A stretch of DNA of 64,000 nucleotides from Pseudozobellia thermophila (GCF_900141855.1 NZ_FQYU01000001.1:31402-95401); one strand, 5' to 3'; shown: positions 32,534 to 42,000, counted from the first letter of the stretch. The notes: generated by a model from the sequence alone, not told the origin. Numbers and translations: made by a program.

Positions 32534-33868
32534 CTATCGAACGAAAGTCAATCGCCTTCCGTGGGGCTCGGGAGAGAACTTTCCGTTTTCGTAGGCCAAA
32601 TGACCGTTTACAAAGGTATGGCTTATTTTTGAGCGAAACGTAGTGCCCTCAAAGGGCGACCAGCCACATTTATACGCTATGTTTTCCTTGGTAACCTTCC
32701 AGGCATCCTTTAGGTCTACCACGGCCAGGTCGGCAAAATACCCTTCGCGCACATAGCCTCTTTTTTCTATATCGAACAGTATGGCCGGGTTGTGGCACAT
32801 TTTCTCTACGATCTTTTCCAGGGAAAGTACGCCTTCGTGGTATTTTTCCAACATGGCGGGCAAGGCGTGTTGCACCAAGGGGCCACCGGAAGGGGCCTTG
32901 GTATACACCTGGTCCTTTTCCTCCAACAGGTGGGGCGCATGGTCGGTGGCGATCACATCCAAGCGGTCGTCGAGAAGGGCCTCCCACAGCTGCGCACGGT
33001 CTTGGGCGGTCTTCACTGCCGGGTTCCATTTGATGAGGGTACCCTTGTTATCGTAGTCGGCATCGGAGAACCAAAGGTGGTGAATGCACACCTCGGCCGT
33101 AATCTTCTTATCCTTTAGGGGGATGTCGTTTCTAAAAAGGTCCGTTTCCCTTCCCGTCGACAAATGAAAAACATGCAAACGGGCCCCGGTCTTCTTGGCC
33201 AGTTCCACGGCTTTTGAAGAGGATAGGTAACACGCTTCCGCACTTCGGATCAGGGGATGGAATTTTACCGGGATATCGTCGCCGTATTCCTTTTTATAGC
33301 GCTCCAAGTTGGCACGAATGGTGCCTTCGTCCTCACAATGTGCCGAAATCACCATTTCGGTATTCCTAAAGATCTTTTCGATCACCTCTTCGTCGTCGAC
33401 GAGCATGTTGCCGGTAGACGATCCCAAAAACAGCTTTACCCCCGAACAGGCGTTCTTATCCAAGCGTTTGATCTCTTCCAGGTTGTCGTTGGTCCCACCG
33501 AAGAGGAAGGAATGGTTGGCAAACGAGGCCTTTGCCGCCATGGCGAACTTTTCTTCCAGTTTTTCAAGGGTAACGGTCTGGGGGTTGGTATTGGGCTGCT
33601 CCATGTAGGAGGTAATTCCCCCGGCCACGGCCGCCCTGCTTTCCGACGCTATATCGCCCTTATGGGTCAGGCCCGGTTCGCGAAAATGCACCTGATCGTC
33701 GATAAGGCCCGGCAACAGATAGTTTCCGTCGATATCGACGACCCTGGCCGTATCATCGGAAATGTCGGGACCGATCCTGGCGATCAGGTCCTTTTCTATG
33801 AGTACATCGGCCTCGATGACCGAATTTTCGTTGACTACCCTGGCGTTTTTGATCAGTATCTTGTCCAT
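32534..33868 (-). CDS. pyrC: Dihydroorotase
   Basis: A 444-residue amidohydrolase for the third step of pyrimidine synthesis, in which carbamoyl-aspartate is cyclised to dihydroorotate. The metal-binding start of the first motif reads DDQVHFREPG: the usual first His of the HxH pair is Gln, a replacement I recall as common in Bacteroidota dihydroorotases. Later metal and substrate residues look intact (SAHCEDE, VCIHHLWF, ATDHAPHL). Length fits the class I type. It starts 1 base after the polyprenol-mannose synthase stop, so they are coupled. Confidence 0.9.
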   Translation of the reverse strand: MDKILIKNARVVNENSVIEADVLIEKDLIARIGPDISDDTARVVDIDGNYLLPGLIDDQVHFREPGLTHKGDIASESRAAVAGGITSYMEQPNTNPQTVTLEKLEEKFAMAAKASFANHSFLFGGTNDNLEEIKRLDKNACSGVKLFLGSSTGNMLVDDEEVIEKIFRNTEMVISAHCEDEGTIRANLERYKKEYGDDIPVKFHPLIRSAEACYLSSSKAVELAKKTGARLHVFHLSTGRETDLFRNDIPLKDKKITAEVCIHHLWFSDADYDNKGTLIKWNPAVKTAQDRAQLWEALLDDRLDVIATDHAPHLLEEKDQVYTKAPSGGPLVQHALPAMLEKYHEGVLSLEKIVEKMCHNPAILFDIEKRGYVREGYFADLAVVDLKDAWKVTKENIAYKCGWSPFEGTTFRSKISHTFVNGHLAYENGKFSPEPHGRRLTFVR

Positions 33869-33869
33869 C

Positions 33870-34598
33870 CTAAAATTGACTTTTTTGAAACAGGCTACGG
33901 ACTTTCATCATGAACACGCCGACTATGGCCTCGTTGATAATCGAGGAAGACATTTTTGACTTGCCCCTTACCCGGTCCCTGAATATTATGGAAACCTCCT
34001 CTATTTTGTAATTTTTTAAGTAGGCCCTGAATTTCATTTCGATCTGGAACGCATAGCCTACGAAGCGTACCGAATCGAGGTCGATGTTCTCCAAGACATG
34101 CCGCTTGTAGCACACGAAACCTGCCGTAGGGTCGTGTACGCGCATTCCGGTAATCACCTTTACGTAAAACGATGCCCCATAGGAAAGCAACACCCTGTGC
34201 AATGGCCAATTTACCACGTTCACCCCCTTCTTGTACCGCGAGCCTACAGCGACATCGGCCCCGTTCGCACAGGCCCGGTACAGCCTTGTCAGATCTTCGG
34301 GGTTGTGCGAGAAATCGGCGTCCATTTCAAAAATGTAGTCGTACTTTTTGGCAATGGCCCATTTGAAACCGTGGATATATGCGGTTCCCAAGCCCGACTT
34401 CTCGGTTCTGACCTCCAGGAACAGGGAATCGGGATACCGGGTCTGCAGTTCGCGGACTTTGTCCGATGTGCCATCGGGAGAGTTATCGTCGACGATAAGC
34501 ACATGAAACGCTTTGTTCAGACCGAAAACGGCCTCGATAATGGGCTCTATGTTCTCAATCTCATTATAGGTGGGTATAATGACCAGACTATCTGACAT
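33870..34598 (-). CDS. Polyprenol monophosphomannose synthase-like glycosyltransferase (GT2)
   Basis: A 242-residue GT-A glycosyltransferase of family 2 without a membrane tail. Motifs are IIPTYNEIENI, VDDNSPDGTSD, the DxD-like MDADFSHNPED near residue 95, and the C-terminal IIFRDRVRGKSKMS typical of the dolichol-phosphate mannose synthase group. It would move mannose (or a similar sugar) from a GDP or UDP donor to undecaprenyl phosphate. The divergent GT-C transferase gene next door is the sort of enzyme that uses such lipid-linked sugars. Confidence 0.9.
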   Translation of the reverse strand: MSDSLVIIPTYNEIENIEPIIEAVFGLNKAFHVLIVDDNSPDGTSDKVRELQTRYPDSLFLEVRTEKSGLGTAYIHGFKWAIAKKYDYIFEMDADFSHNPEDLTRLYRACANGADVAVGSRYKKGVNVVNWPLHRVLLSYGASFYVKVITGMRVHDPTAGFVCYKRHVLENIDLDSVRFVGYAFQIEMKFRAYLKNYKIEEVSIIFRDRVRGKSKMSSSIINEAIVGVFMMKVRSLFQKSQF

Positions 34599-34617
34599 AC
34601 GATGGTTGCTAGTTCGG

Positions 34618-34625
34618 CAAAAATA
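34618..34625 (-). promoter_or_regulatory. -7 promoter element of the GT2 gene
   Basis: TATTTTTG on the minus strand fits TAnnTTTG, 19 bases before the start codon at 34598. Confidence 0.5.
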
Positions 34626-34680
34626 GCATTTTCAATATTGTCAGTACGCGCCAACCCATGAATTGTGAAATTTTTAGCGA

Positions 34681-34709
34681 TTGCAACTGTATCATAATTC
34701 GTAATTTTG
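34681..34709 (+). promoter_or_regulatory. Promoter of the GT-C glycosyltransferase operon
   Basis: TTG at 34681-34683 and TAATTTTG at 34702-34709, 18 bases apart, approximate the -33/-7 promoter. The predicted transcript starts about 45 bases before the ATG at 34760, which supports that start over an upstream in-frame ATG at 34658. Confidence 0.55.
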
Positions 34710-34759
34710 CCCGTTGTAATACCGGACATCCCTTTATAATTGTGTTATCCAACGAAACA

Positions 34760-36427
34760 ATGAAACCTAAATTACCTCGAATATTTTTACTGCTGTTGGG
34801 TATCGTTTTTGTTCTCAATCTAGTACAATCTTATTTTACGCCCCTTATTTTCGACGAGGCCTATTACTGGCATTACGCCCAAAAATTGAGCTGGGGCTAT
34901 TTCGACCACCCGCCTCTGGTGGCACTGATGGTACGGCTTAGCGGTATGTTTTTTGACGGGGAACTGGGGGTACGCTTTATGAGTTGCATACTCTCGTCAC
35001 TTATGTTCATCGTACTGTGGGCCTGTATCGACCATCCGAGGAAGAAAGATTACGTCGTCCATTTTTTTGTACTGGTCTTTTCAATGGCCCTGTTGAACGC
35101 CTATGGCTTCTTTACCCTTCCCGATACCCCTTTATTGTTCTTTACGGCCCTCTTTCTCTATGTCTACAAGCGCTTTTTGGCAAAGCCGACATGGGTTTGG
35201 GGCGTAATTCTCGGCATGACCATGGCCGGGCTCATGTACAGCAAGTACCATGCGGTCCTGGTCATCGTATTTGTCCTGCTTTCCAACCTGAAATTGGTCA
35301 CGCTAAAAAATGCCTGGTTGGCCGTAATAGTGGCCCTGGCATGCTACACGCCCCATTTTATCTGGTTGTACCATAACGATTTTGTAACCATAAAGTACCA
35401 CTTGTTCGACCGGCCCAACGACCCGTACAGCTTTACCAAGTACACCTTGGGCTATTTCGTAAACCTTATCGCGCTCTTCGGACTTACCTTCCCCTGGATC
35501 TATTGGGCGTTGTTCAAAACAAGACAAAAGGACAAGTTCACAAGGGCCCTGCTTTTTTTGACCTACGGGATCATCCTGTTCTTTTTCATGTCCAGCTTCA
35601 ACAGACGCATACAGACCCAATGGATCATTGTTATCACCATCCCATTGATCATACTGGTCTTTAGACAGATGATCGAAAACGAGACCCTGCGAAAGTGGAT
35701 CTACCGCACCGGGATCGTCAACGGAATACTCATTCTGTATTTGAGGGTCGGATTGGTTTACGAGCCTATTTCCCCGATTGTATACGAGACCCATGGAAAC
35801 AAGGAGTGGATAGCGGAGATAAAGTCTAAGATAGGCGATACGCCCGTCGTTTTCGAAAACTCGTACCGCAATGCCCCGATGTACGCCTTTTATGCCGGCG
35901 TACCCACCTTTTCGCTCAACAACCTGATGTACCGGCGAAACCAATACTCGATAGACGAATCGGAAGCCAAGGTACAGCATCAAAAAATCCTCTATGTGAC
36001 ACGGCGCAAGCAAAAAGCCCCCGACCTGGAACTGACCCGGGCCGACGGCAAGGTGTTCTATGGCAAGTACATCGATGACTTCGAATCTTTTCGCAAACTG
36101 CGCACCCTGGTCGAGGAACCTATTCACCTCGATCTCGAAAGGGAACAGGAATTCAAGGTCTACAACCCCTACGACCAAGACATAGACTTAAAAAAAATAA
36201 AATTCAATATTGCTTATTTGACTAGCTTTAAGGACGTGAAAGACCGTATGGCCATAGAACCCCGTATCGTTGACGACAGTCTTAAGGCCCTGCCCGCGAA
36301 CGACACGGTAAGCTTTATATTCAAGTTTCCGAAACCGAAAATGAAAGACCCCGCTTATTTTAGGATCGGCATATCGGAAAATGGGTTGTTGCCCGGCATC
36401 AATGGCACAAACACTAAATTTGACTGA
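34760..36427 (+). CDS. Membrane glycosyltransferase, GT-C fold (ArnT/PMT-like)
   Basis: A 555-residue polytopic inner-membrane enzyme from the ATG at 34760. The first periplasmic loop carries the acidic catalytic motif (FDEAYYWHYAQ) followed by FDHPPLVALMVRL, as in ArnT and other PMT_2/GT83 proteins; about ten hydrophobic segments follow and a soluble C-terminal domain ends it. These enzymes move a sugar from a polyprenyl-phosphate carrier to lipid A, a glycan or a protein. The divergent GT2 enzyme could make the donor. Its TGA overlaps the next gene's ATG by one base. Confidence 0.85.
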   Translation: MKPKLPRIFLLLLGIVFVLNLVQSYFTPLIFDEAYYWHYAQKLSWGYFDHPPLVALMVRLSGMFFDGELGVRFMSCILSSLMFIVLWACIDHPRKKDYVVHFFVLVFSMALLNAYGFFTLPDTPLLFFTALFLYVYKRFLAKPTWVWGVILGMTMAGLMYSKYHAVLVIVFVLLSNLKLVTLKNAWLAVIVALACYTPHFIWLYHNDFVTIKYHLFDRPNDPYSFTKYTLGYFVNLIALFGLTFPWIYWALFKTRQKDKFTRALLFLTYGIILFFFMSSFNRRIQTQWIIVITIPLIILVFRQMIENETLRKWIYRTGIVNGILILYLRVGLVYEPISPIVYETHGNKEWIAEIKSKIGDTPVVFENSYRNAPMYAFYAGVPTFSLNNLMYRRNQYSIDESEAKVQHQKILYVTRRKQKAPDLELTRADGKVFYGKYIDDFESFRKLRTLVEEPIHLDLEREQEFKVYNPYDQDIDLKKIKFNIAYLTSFKDVKDRMAIEPRIVDDSLKALPANDTVSFIFKFPKPKMKDPAYFRIGISENGLLPGINGTNTKFD

Positions 36428-37080
36428 TGGAACCTATACTACGAACAGCCGGTACCGCCGATTGGATGACCATTATATTGGTTGCCAGCCTACTTTTTTT
36501 GGTATTGGCCAAACGCCTGTTCTACACCCGGTTTCTGAACTTTATTATTCTGCCCTTCAACAACAAGTACATCTTTCTGTACAACAAAAAGGAAAAGTTG
36601 GTGAATTGGTTCCATATTTTGTTCACCGTATTTCAAACTACCAATTTCGCACTCTTCGTTTATTTGGCACGAAAGACAATCGCCCCGCCCAATGACGAAT
36701 ACCCTTTCATGTACCTCATTATTTTGGGCTTTATACTGTTGTTTCTCCTGGTAAAAACCACGCTTCAGCTGGCCAATGGCTATATTTTCGGATCGAACAA
36801 GGTAGTTAGCGAGGTCATATTCAAAAAACTTTCTTACTTCAATTACAGCGGAATTGTCATGTTCATGGCCAATTTGCTTATCGTATATGTAGTAAAAACC
36901 CCAAACCTTGTTATTTACGGAGCAATTTTGCTCATTCTCCTCATAAATATAATCGGTTGGGTCACAGTGCTGAGGAATCATCAAAAATTCATTGCCAACT
37001 ACTTTTTCTATTTTATTTTGTACCTTTGCGCTCTCGAAATTTCCCCATTTATAATCATTGGCGGTTATCTGCAACTATAA
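36427..37080 (+). CDS. DUF4271 membrane protein
   Basis: A 217-residue inner-membrane protein with about six hydrophobic segments, recognised as DUF4271 from its layout and its position directly before hemD, an arrangement conserved in flavobacteria as I recall. The family is of unknown function. The start codon overlaps the stop of the glycosyltransferase gene (TGATG), and the stop lies 10 bases before the hemD ATG, so the three genes are co-translated. Confidence 0.78.
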   Translation: MEPILRTAGTADWMTIILVASLLFLVLAKRLFYTRFLNFIILPFNNKYIFLYNKKEKLVNWFHILFTVFQTTNFALFVYLARKTIAPPNDEYPFMYLIILGFILLFLLVKTTLQLANGYIFGSNKVVSEVIFKKLSYFNYSGIVMFMANLLIVYVVKTPNLVIYGAILLILLINIIGWVTVLRNHQKFIANYFFYFILYLCALEISPFIIIGGYLQL

Positions 37081-37090
37081 TTTGAGTTAT

Positions 37091-37837
37091 ATGAAAGTAA
37101 AGACGATTTTGGTCTCTCAACCAGAACCCAAAATGGAAAATTCGCCTTACTCTAGGCTAATAGATAAGGAAAAAGTCAAAGTTGATTTTAGGCCTTTCAT
37201 CCATGTCGAGGGAGTAGACGCAAAAAACGTTCGCCAACAGAAAATCGATCTTAAGAATTACACTGCGATTATTTTGACCAGTAGGAACGCGGTTGACCAT
37301 TTTTTCAGGATTGCCGAAGAAATGAGGTTCAAGGTACCCGATTCCATGAAGTATTTTTGCCAATCTGAAGCCGTGGCGTACTATCTTCAAAAGTATGTCG
37401 TCTACCGCAAGCGTAAAATTTATGTAGGGCAGCGAAATTTCCAAGACTTGGTCCCCCTGTTTAAAAAGTACAAAAACGAGAAGTTCCTGCTACCTTCGTC
37501 CGACGTGTTAAAAGACGTTATACCCAACACGCTAAATGAGTTGGGCATTGATTGGAAACGGGGTATATTCTACAAAACCGTTATTAGCGACCTATCGGAT
37601 TTGAGGGACGTCTATTACGATATTTTGGTGTTCTTTAGCCCTTCGGGCATCGAATCCCTGTTGAAGAACTTCCCCGATTTTAAGCAGAACGATACCCGTA
37701 TTGCCGTTTTCGGGAATTCGACCATCAGTGCGGCCACCGAAGCGGGCCTTCGAATAGACATCAAGGCGCCCACCCCTGAAACGCCGTCGATGACCATGGC
37801 ACTTCAAAAGTATATCAGTTCCGTCAACAAAAAATAG
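37091..37837 (+). CDS. hemD: Uroporphyrinogen-III synthase
   Basis: A 248-residue enzyme counted from the ATG at 37091 (MKVKTILVSQ). It closes hydroxymethylbilane with D-ring inversion for heme and siroheme. The sequence is poorly conserved in this family; visible anchors are IILTSRNAVDHFF, YFCQSEAVAYYLQKY, FFSPSGIESLLKNFP, and the final APTPETPSMTMAL. The fold would be two alpha/beta lobes. No other heme gene is near, and it travels with DUF4271. An in-frame upstream start would overlap DUF4271 and is less likely. Confidence 0.85.
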   Translation: MKVKTILVSQPEPKMENSPYSRLIDKEKVKVDFRPFIHVEGVDAKNVRQQKIDLKNYTAIILTSRNAVDHFFRIAEEMRFKVPDSMKYFCQSEAVAYYLQKYVVYRKRKIYVGQRNFQDLVPLFKKYKNEKFLLPSSDVLKDVIPNTLNELGIDWKRGIFYKTVISDLSDLRDVYYDILVFFSPSGIESLLKNFPDFKQNDTRIAVFGNSTISAATEAGLRIDIKAPTPETPSMTMALQKYISSVNKK

Positions 37838-37856
37838 GGTTTCTTGGCCCAAAGAA

Positions 37857-37890
37857 CAAAAGCGGACCCCGTAAAGAGTCCGCTTTTTTG
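37857..37890. terminator. Bidirectional terminator between hemD and pckA
   Basis: AGCGGAC (37861-37867) pairs with GTCCGCT (37878-37884), with A-rich sequence before and T6 after. It can end both converging transcripts. Confidence 0.88.
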
Positions 37891-37914
37891 TTTTACGACT
37901 ATCTGGCCGCTTCG

Positions 37915-39531
37915 CTAAAAGGCATAACGCTGGGGGCCGCCGCGACGGATCTCTTCACTGGCGTATGCCTCAAACTGCTTAAAATTTGTACGAAAGGCAT
38001 TGGCCAGCTTAAATGCGGTGGTATAGTAGGCCTGATCATCGTTCCAAGTGGCACGCGGACTCAGCACTTCTGTTGGTACGCCGGGGCATTCCCTCGGTTG
38101 GGCCACCCCGAAAACGGAGTGTATGTGGTAGTGGTCGTAGTCGTAGAGCCCCAGGTCTCCATTGAGTACGGCATTGATCATGGCCCGGGTATATTTCAAT
38201 TTCATTCGGGTACCCACGCCGTAGGGTCCGCCCGTCCAACCTGTGTTGACCAGCCAAACGTTCACCCCGGCCTCCTTCATTTTTTTACTGAGCATTTCTG
38301 CGTATTTGGCCGGATGCAAGGGCATAAAGGGCGCACCGAAACAGGCCGAAAAAGAGGGGACCGGCTCAACGACGCCGGCCTCGGTTCCTGCCACCTTGGC
38401 CGTATAGCCCGAAATAAAGTGGTAGGCCGCCTGGCTTGCGGTCAGTTTCGATATCGGGGGCAATACCCCAAAGGCATCAGCGGTCAAAAAGAAAATATGC
38501 TTCGGGTTCTTTCCGATAGAAGGACGCTGTACGTTGGCGATATGGTAGATCGGATAGCTCACCCGAGTGTTCTGGGTAATACGGGTATCGGAGAAATCGA
38601 CGTTTCCGGCCTCGTCCATGATTACGTTCTCCAAAAGGGCCCCTTTTTTGATTGCCGCATAGATTTCGGGCTCCTTTGTTTCCGATAGGTCGACCACTTT
38701 GGCATAGCATCCCCCTTCGAAATTAAACACCGCGTTCTCGTTGTTCCAGCCATGTTCGTCATCGCCGATCAGCTTGCGCGAGGCATCGGTCGACAAGGTG
38801 GTCTTGCCCGTTCCCGAAAGCCCGAAAAAGATAGCCGTATCGCCCTTTGGGCCCACATTGGCCGAACAGTGCATCGGCAGGGTCTTCTTCATTACCGGGA
38901 GAATAAAGTTCAGGGCCGAAAAAATACCTTTCTTAATCTCGCCCGTATAGCCCGTTCCCCCGATCAAGACAATCTTTCGGGTAAAGTTGAGGAGTGCGAA
39001 ATTGTGTTGGCGCGTACCATCGGTTTTCGGATCGGCCCTAAAGCCGGGCGCATTGATAACGGTCCACTCTACATCGAAATGCCTCAATTCTTCCTCGGTA
39101 GGGCGAATGAACATGTTGTACGCGAAGAGGTTCGACCAAGGGTACTCCGTCACCACCCGAATATCCATCCGATAGTTGTGGTCGGCACAGGCATAGCAGT
39201 CGCGAACATATAGCTCCCTTTCGTTCAGATAGGCGATGACCTTGTCGTACAGGGCATCGAAGCTTTCGGGCGAAAAGGGGATGTTTATATCGCCCCACCA
39301 AACCTTGTCCTCGGTCACCGCGTCCTTAACGATAAAACGGTCTTTCGGAGACCGGCCGGTAAATTCCCCGGTATTGACGGCCAAGGCCCCTGAAGAAGCC
39401 TCCCTGCCCATCCCTTTTTTTAGGGTAATTTCGTGAAGCTGTTCCGGGGAGAGTTGATAATGAAAATTGTTGTGCGTGATACCATAGGCTTCCAAGGAAA
39501 TGGAAGGCCTACCATTTGTTGTGTTGTCCAT
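37915..39531 (-). CDS. pckA: Phosphoenolpyruvate carboxykinase (ATP)
   Basis: A 538-residue enzyme that turns oxaloacetate and ATP into phosphoenolpyruvate, the entry step of gluconeogenesis. Key sites are the PEPCK-specific ligand region FGLSGTGKTTLS (P-loop, about residue 242), the metal-site residues in MHCSANVGPKGDTA, and later LIGDDEHGW and NVWLVNTGWTGG. Length equals the family norm. It is a single-gene unit, ended by a bidirectional terminator shared with hemD. Amino-acid-degrading genes lie upstream, consistent with growth on amino acids. Confidence 0.96.
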   Translation of the reverse strand: MDNTTNGRPSISLEAYGITHNNFHYQLSPEQLHEITLKKGMGREASSGALAVNTGEFTGRSPKDRFIVKDAVTEDKVWWGDINIPFSPESFDALYDKVIAYLNERELYVRDCYACADHNYRMDIRVVTEYPWSNLFAYNMFIRPTEEELRHFDVEWTVINAPGFRADPKTDGTRQHNFALLNFTRKIVLIGGTGYTGEIKKGIFSALNFILPVMKKTLPMHCSANVGPKGDTAIFFGLSGTGKTTLSTDASRKLIGDDEHGWNNENAVFNFEGGCYAKVVDLSETKEPEIYAAIKKGALLENVIMDEAGNVDFSDTRITQNTRVSYPIYHIANVQRPSIGKNPKHIFFLTADAFGVLPPISKLTASQAAYHFISGYTAKVAGTEAGVVEPVPSFSACFGAPFMPLHPAKYAEMLSKKMKEAGVNVWLVNTGWTGGPYGVGTRMKLKYTRAMINAVLNGDLGLYDYDHYHIHSVFGVAQPRECPGVPTEVLSPRATWNDDQAYYTTAFKLANAFRTNFKQFEAYASEEIRRGGPQRYAF

Positions 39532-39584
39532 CGAGTTTTGTTTTAACCATAGCGGTTATTTATATATCAGTTAAAGAACATCCC

Positions 39585-39971
39585 TTAGTTGAAACGCTTG
39601 TACACCCTGTAGCCGAACAACCCCCATCCCACGATCAGCAAGGTGCCACCAACGGGGGTCACAAAACCGATCGATCGAAAATCGAAACCCGTCAATTCGT
39701 TGGTCGCCAATAGGTAAATAGAAAATGAAAAAAGCACGGTACCCGCACCTACCAAGTAAAAGATGGCCTTTTTGTCCGAGGCCCCTAGCTGGGGCATCAC
39801 CCCCAAGACCAACAATAACAATGCGTGGTACATTTGATACCGAACCCCGGTTTCGAAGCTCTGAAGGCTACTTGGGTCGATCAGCTTTTCCAAGCCGTGC
39901 GCGCCAAAGGCCCCCAAAATTACCGCCAACATGCCCAACAGGGCCCCGACCCCACAGATTGTTTTGTTCAT
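39585..39971 (-). CDS. DUF423 membrane protein
   Basis: A 128-residue inner-membrane protein with four hydrophobic segments. The opening GVGALLGMLAVILGAFGAHGLE and the stretch YQMYHALLLLVLG are hallmarks of DUF423, a conserved family without a proven function. It diverges from the saccharopine-dehydrogenase-like gene. A promoter element lies only 5 bases before its ATG, so its mRNA may be leaderless. Confidence 0.88.
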   Translation of the reverse strand: MNKTICGVGALLGMLAVILGAFGAHGLEKLIDPSSLQSFETGVRYQMYHALLLLVLGVMPQLGASDKKAIFYLVGAGTVLFSFSIYLLATNELTGFDFRSIGFVTPVGGTLLIVGWGLFGYRVYKRFN

Positions 39972-39976
39972 AACAC

Positions 39977-39984
39977 CAAATATA
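39977..39984 (-). promoter_or_regulatory. -7 element 5 bases before the DUF423 ATG
   Basis: TATATTTG on the minus strand fits TAnnTTTG and lies 5 bases upstream of the ATG at 39971, predicting a leaderless or near-leaderless mRNA. Confidence 0.5.
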
Positions 39985-40049
39985 TTATTTTTTATATTTA
40001 TAACAATTTATACCTTAGTAACTATAGCACAAACTTAAAAAAAGATTAT

Positions 40050-41423
40050 ATGCCACGTAAAATTCTGGTAATCGGCGCAGGAAAATCTACCTCATACCTG
40101 CTCGATTATTTTTTGGGGAAATCTGCGTCGGAAAGGCTTCAAATCACCATTGGCGACCTGCATCCGGAAGCCGTTCCCCCATCCATTGCCCGGCATCCTG
40201 CATGCCGTGTAGTACACTTGGACATATTGAACGATTCGTTGCGCAGGAAGTTGGTTGACGACTCCGATATTGTCGTTTCGATGCTTCCTGCCCGCATGCA
40301 CATCACCGTGGCCCGCGATTGCCTCGCCTATGGCAAGCATTTGGTAACCGCTTCGTACATCGGCGAGGAGCTTAGGGAACTATCGAAGGCGGTCGAAAAA
40401 AAAGGCTTGGTCTTTATGAACGAGATAGGCCTCGATCCGGGCATCGACCACATGAGCGCCATGCAGGTGATCGACCGGATTACCGAAAAAGGAGGCAGAA
40501 TGCTGCTTTTTGAATCCTTTACCGGAGGATTGCTGGCCCCCGAAAGCGATAACAACCTTTGGAACTACAAATTTACCTGGAACCCCAGAAATGTCGTTCT
40601 GGCCGGTCAGGGGGGGGCGGCCAAGTTTATACAGGAGGGCACCTACAAATACATTCCCTACCACCGCCTCTTCAGAAGGACGGAGTTTTTCGAAATCGAA
40701 GGGTACGGCCGTTTCGAGGGCTATGCCAACAGGGACTCGCTGAACTACCGCGAAGCCTACGGACTTCAGGATGTACTCACCCTGTACCGCGGAACCCTGC
40801 GCCGCGTCGGATTCTCCAAGGCCTGGAACATCTTTGTTCAGTTGGGCATGACCGACGACAGCTATATCATCGAAAATTCGGAGGGCATGTCGTACCGCGA
40901 TTTTACCAACCTTTTTCTTCCCTATTCGCCCACCGACTCGGTAGAACTGAAGCTAAGACACTATTTAAAGATAGACCAAGACGACATTGTATGGGAGAAA
41001 CTTCTCGAACTCAAACTGTTCGATCCCGACAAAACCATTACCTTGGCAAGGGCCACTCCCGCCCAAATACTCCAGCAAATTCTTGAAGAAAGCTGGTCGT
41101 TGGACGACGGTGACAAAGACATGGTCGTGATGTACCATAAATTCGGATACGAACTCGAGGGCCAAAAACGGCAGATAGACGCCAATATGGTAGTCGTCGG
41201 CAAAGACAGGACCCACACCGCCATGGCAAAGACGGTAGGCCTTCCGGTGGCCATGGCCACTTTGGCCATTTTGAACCGAAAGATAACAACGCCCGGTATA
41301 CAGATTCCCATTCACAAAGAGGTGTACGGACCCATCCTCTCGGAACTCGAAGCCCACGGAATCGTTTTCAAGGAATACGAGGTGCCCTATCTAGGGTACA
41401 ATACCGAAACCCAAATTATTTAA
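40050..41423 (+). CDS. Saccharopine dehydrogenase-like oxidoreductase
   Basis: A 457-residue protein from the ATG at 40050 (MPRKILVIGAGKSTSYLL); a longer frame would overlap the divergent DUF423 gene. The Rossmann motif IGAGKS, the region SMLPARMHITVARDCLAYGKH, NEIGLDPGIDHMSAMQ, and FESFTGGL match the glutamate-forming saccharopine dehydrogenase (Lys9-like) group. It probably works in lysine breakdown through saccharopine. The next gene is an Lrp/AsnC-type regulator, a common amino-acid-responsive partner. Confidence 0.85.
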   Translation: MPRKILVIGAGKSTSYLLDYFLGKSASERLQITIGDLHPEAVPPSIARHPACRVVHLDILNDSLRRKLVDDSDIVVSMLPARMHITVARDCLAYGKHLVTASYIGEELRELSKAVEKKGLVFMNEIGLDPGIDHMSAMQVIDRITEKGGRMLLFESFTGGLLAPESDNNLWNYKFTWNPRNVVLAGQGGAAKFIQEGTYKYIPYHRLFRRTEFFEIEGYGRFEGYANRDSLNYREAYGLQDVLTLYRGTLRRVGFSKAWNIFVQLGMTDDSYIIENSEGMSYRDFTNLFLPYSPTDSVELKLRHYLKIDQDDIVWEKLLELKLFDPDKTITLARATPAQILQQILEESWSLDDGDKDMVVMYHKFGYELEGQKRQIDANMVVVGKDRTHTAMAKTVGLPVAMATLAILNRKITTPGIQIPIHKEVYGPILSELEAHGIVFKEYEVPYLGYNTETQII

Positions 41424-41495
41424 TCCCCTACGACCTTATTTACTTACTGTCTATTTGTAATTTTATACTTTTAACGACAATTCGACACAACTTCT

Positions 41496-41966
41496 ATGAA
41501 ATCAGGCGACGAAAAGGTAAAAATAGACGGTATCGACAAAAAAATTTTAAGGTACCTGATGGAAGATGCCCGTAAACCCATTCTTGAAATTGCCCGTAAT
41601 ATCGGCATTTCGGGAGCGGCCATCCATCAGCGCCTGCGTAAATTGGAGGCATCGGGACTTTTGGCCGGCTCCAAGTTCGTTATCAACCCCAAGGTAATGG
41701 GCTATACCACCATGGCCTATATCGGCATTTATCTCGACAAGGCCATGAGCAACCCTATTGCCGTAAAACAGCTCGAAAAGATTCCCGAAGTACTCGAATG
41801 CCATTACACCACCGGAAACTGGTCGATACTTATCAAAGTCCTGTGCCGCGACAACGAGCACCTTATGCATGTACTGAACAAGGAAATCCAACAAATCGAA
41901 GGGGTTTCGCGAACCGAGACCTTTATCTCCCTTGCCCAACAGATCGATCGACAAATCCAGATATAA
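41496..41966 (+). CDS. Lrp/AsnC-family transcriptional regulator
   Basis: A 156-residue regulator with an N-terminal helix-turn-helix (IDKKILRYLMEDARKPILEI, then GISGAAIHQRLRKLEASG) and a C-terminal RAM domain for amino-acid binding and octamer assembly (GYTTMAYIGIYLDKA onwards). It lies 72 bases after the saccharopine-dehydrogenase-like gene on the same strand, suggesting lysine or related amino acids as signal. An alternative target is the alanine dehydrogenase gene near 44960. Confidence 0.92.
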   Translation: MKSGDEKVKIDGIDKKILRYLMEDARKPILEIARNIGISGAAIHQRLRKLEASGLLAGSKFVINPKVMGYTTMAYIGIYLDKAMSNPIAVKQLEKIPEVLECHYTTGNWSILIKVLCRDNEHLMHVLNKEIQQIEGVSRTETFISLAQQIDRQIQI

Positions 41967-41968
41967 TA

Positions 41969-42000
41969 TTTGTATTAAATCTAAATAAGGATTATTTTTG
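41969..42000 (+). promoter_or_regulatory. Full promoter, 6 bases before an ATG
   Basis: TTTG at 41969-41972 and TATTTTTG at 41993-42000 are separated by 20 bases, a textbook Bacteroidota promoter. It ends 6 bases before the ATG at 42007, so the mRNA should be leaderless. The -33 box lies 3 bases after the Lrp stop codon. Confidence 0.7.

Noticed and set aside
35303..36178. 291-codon open frame on the minus strand
   Set aside because: It is antisense to the GT-C glycosyltransferase gene, whose motifs and promoter are clear; a shadow frame of biased codon use.
37888..38688. 266-codon open frame on the plus strand
   Set aside because: It is antisense to pckA and starts in the terminator region; no recognisable motifs.
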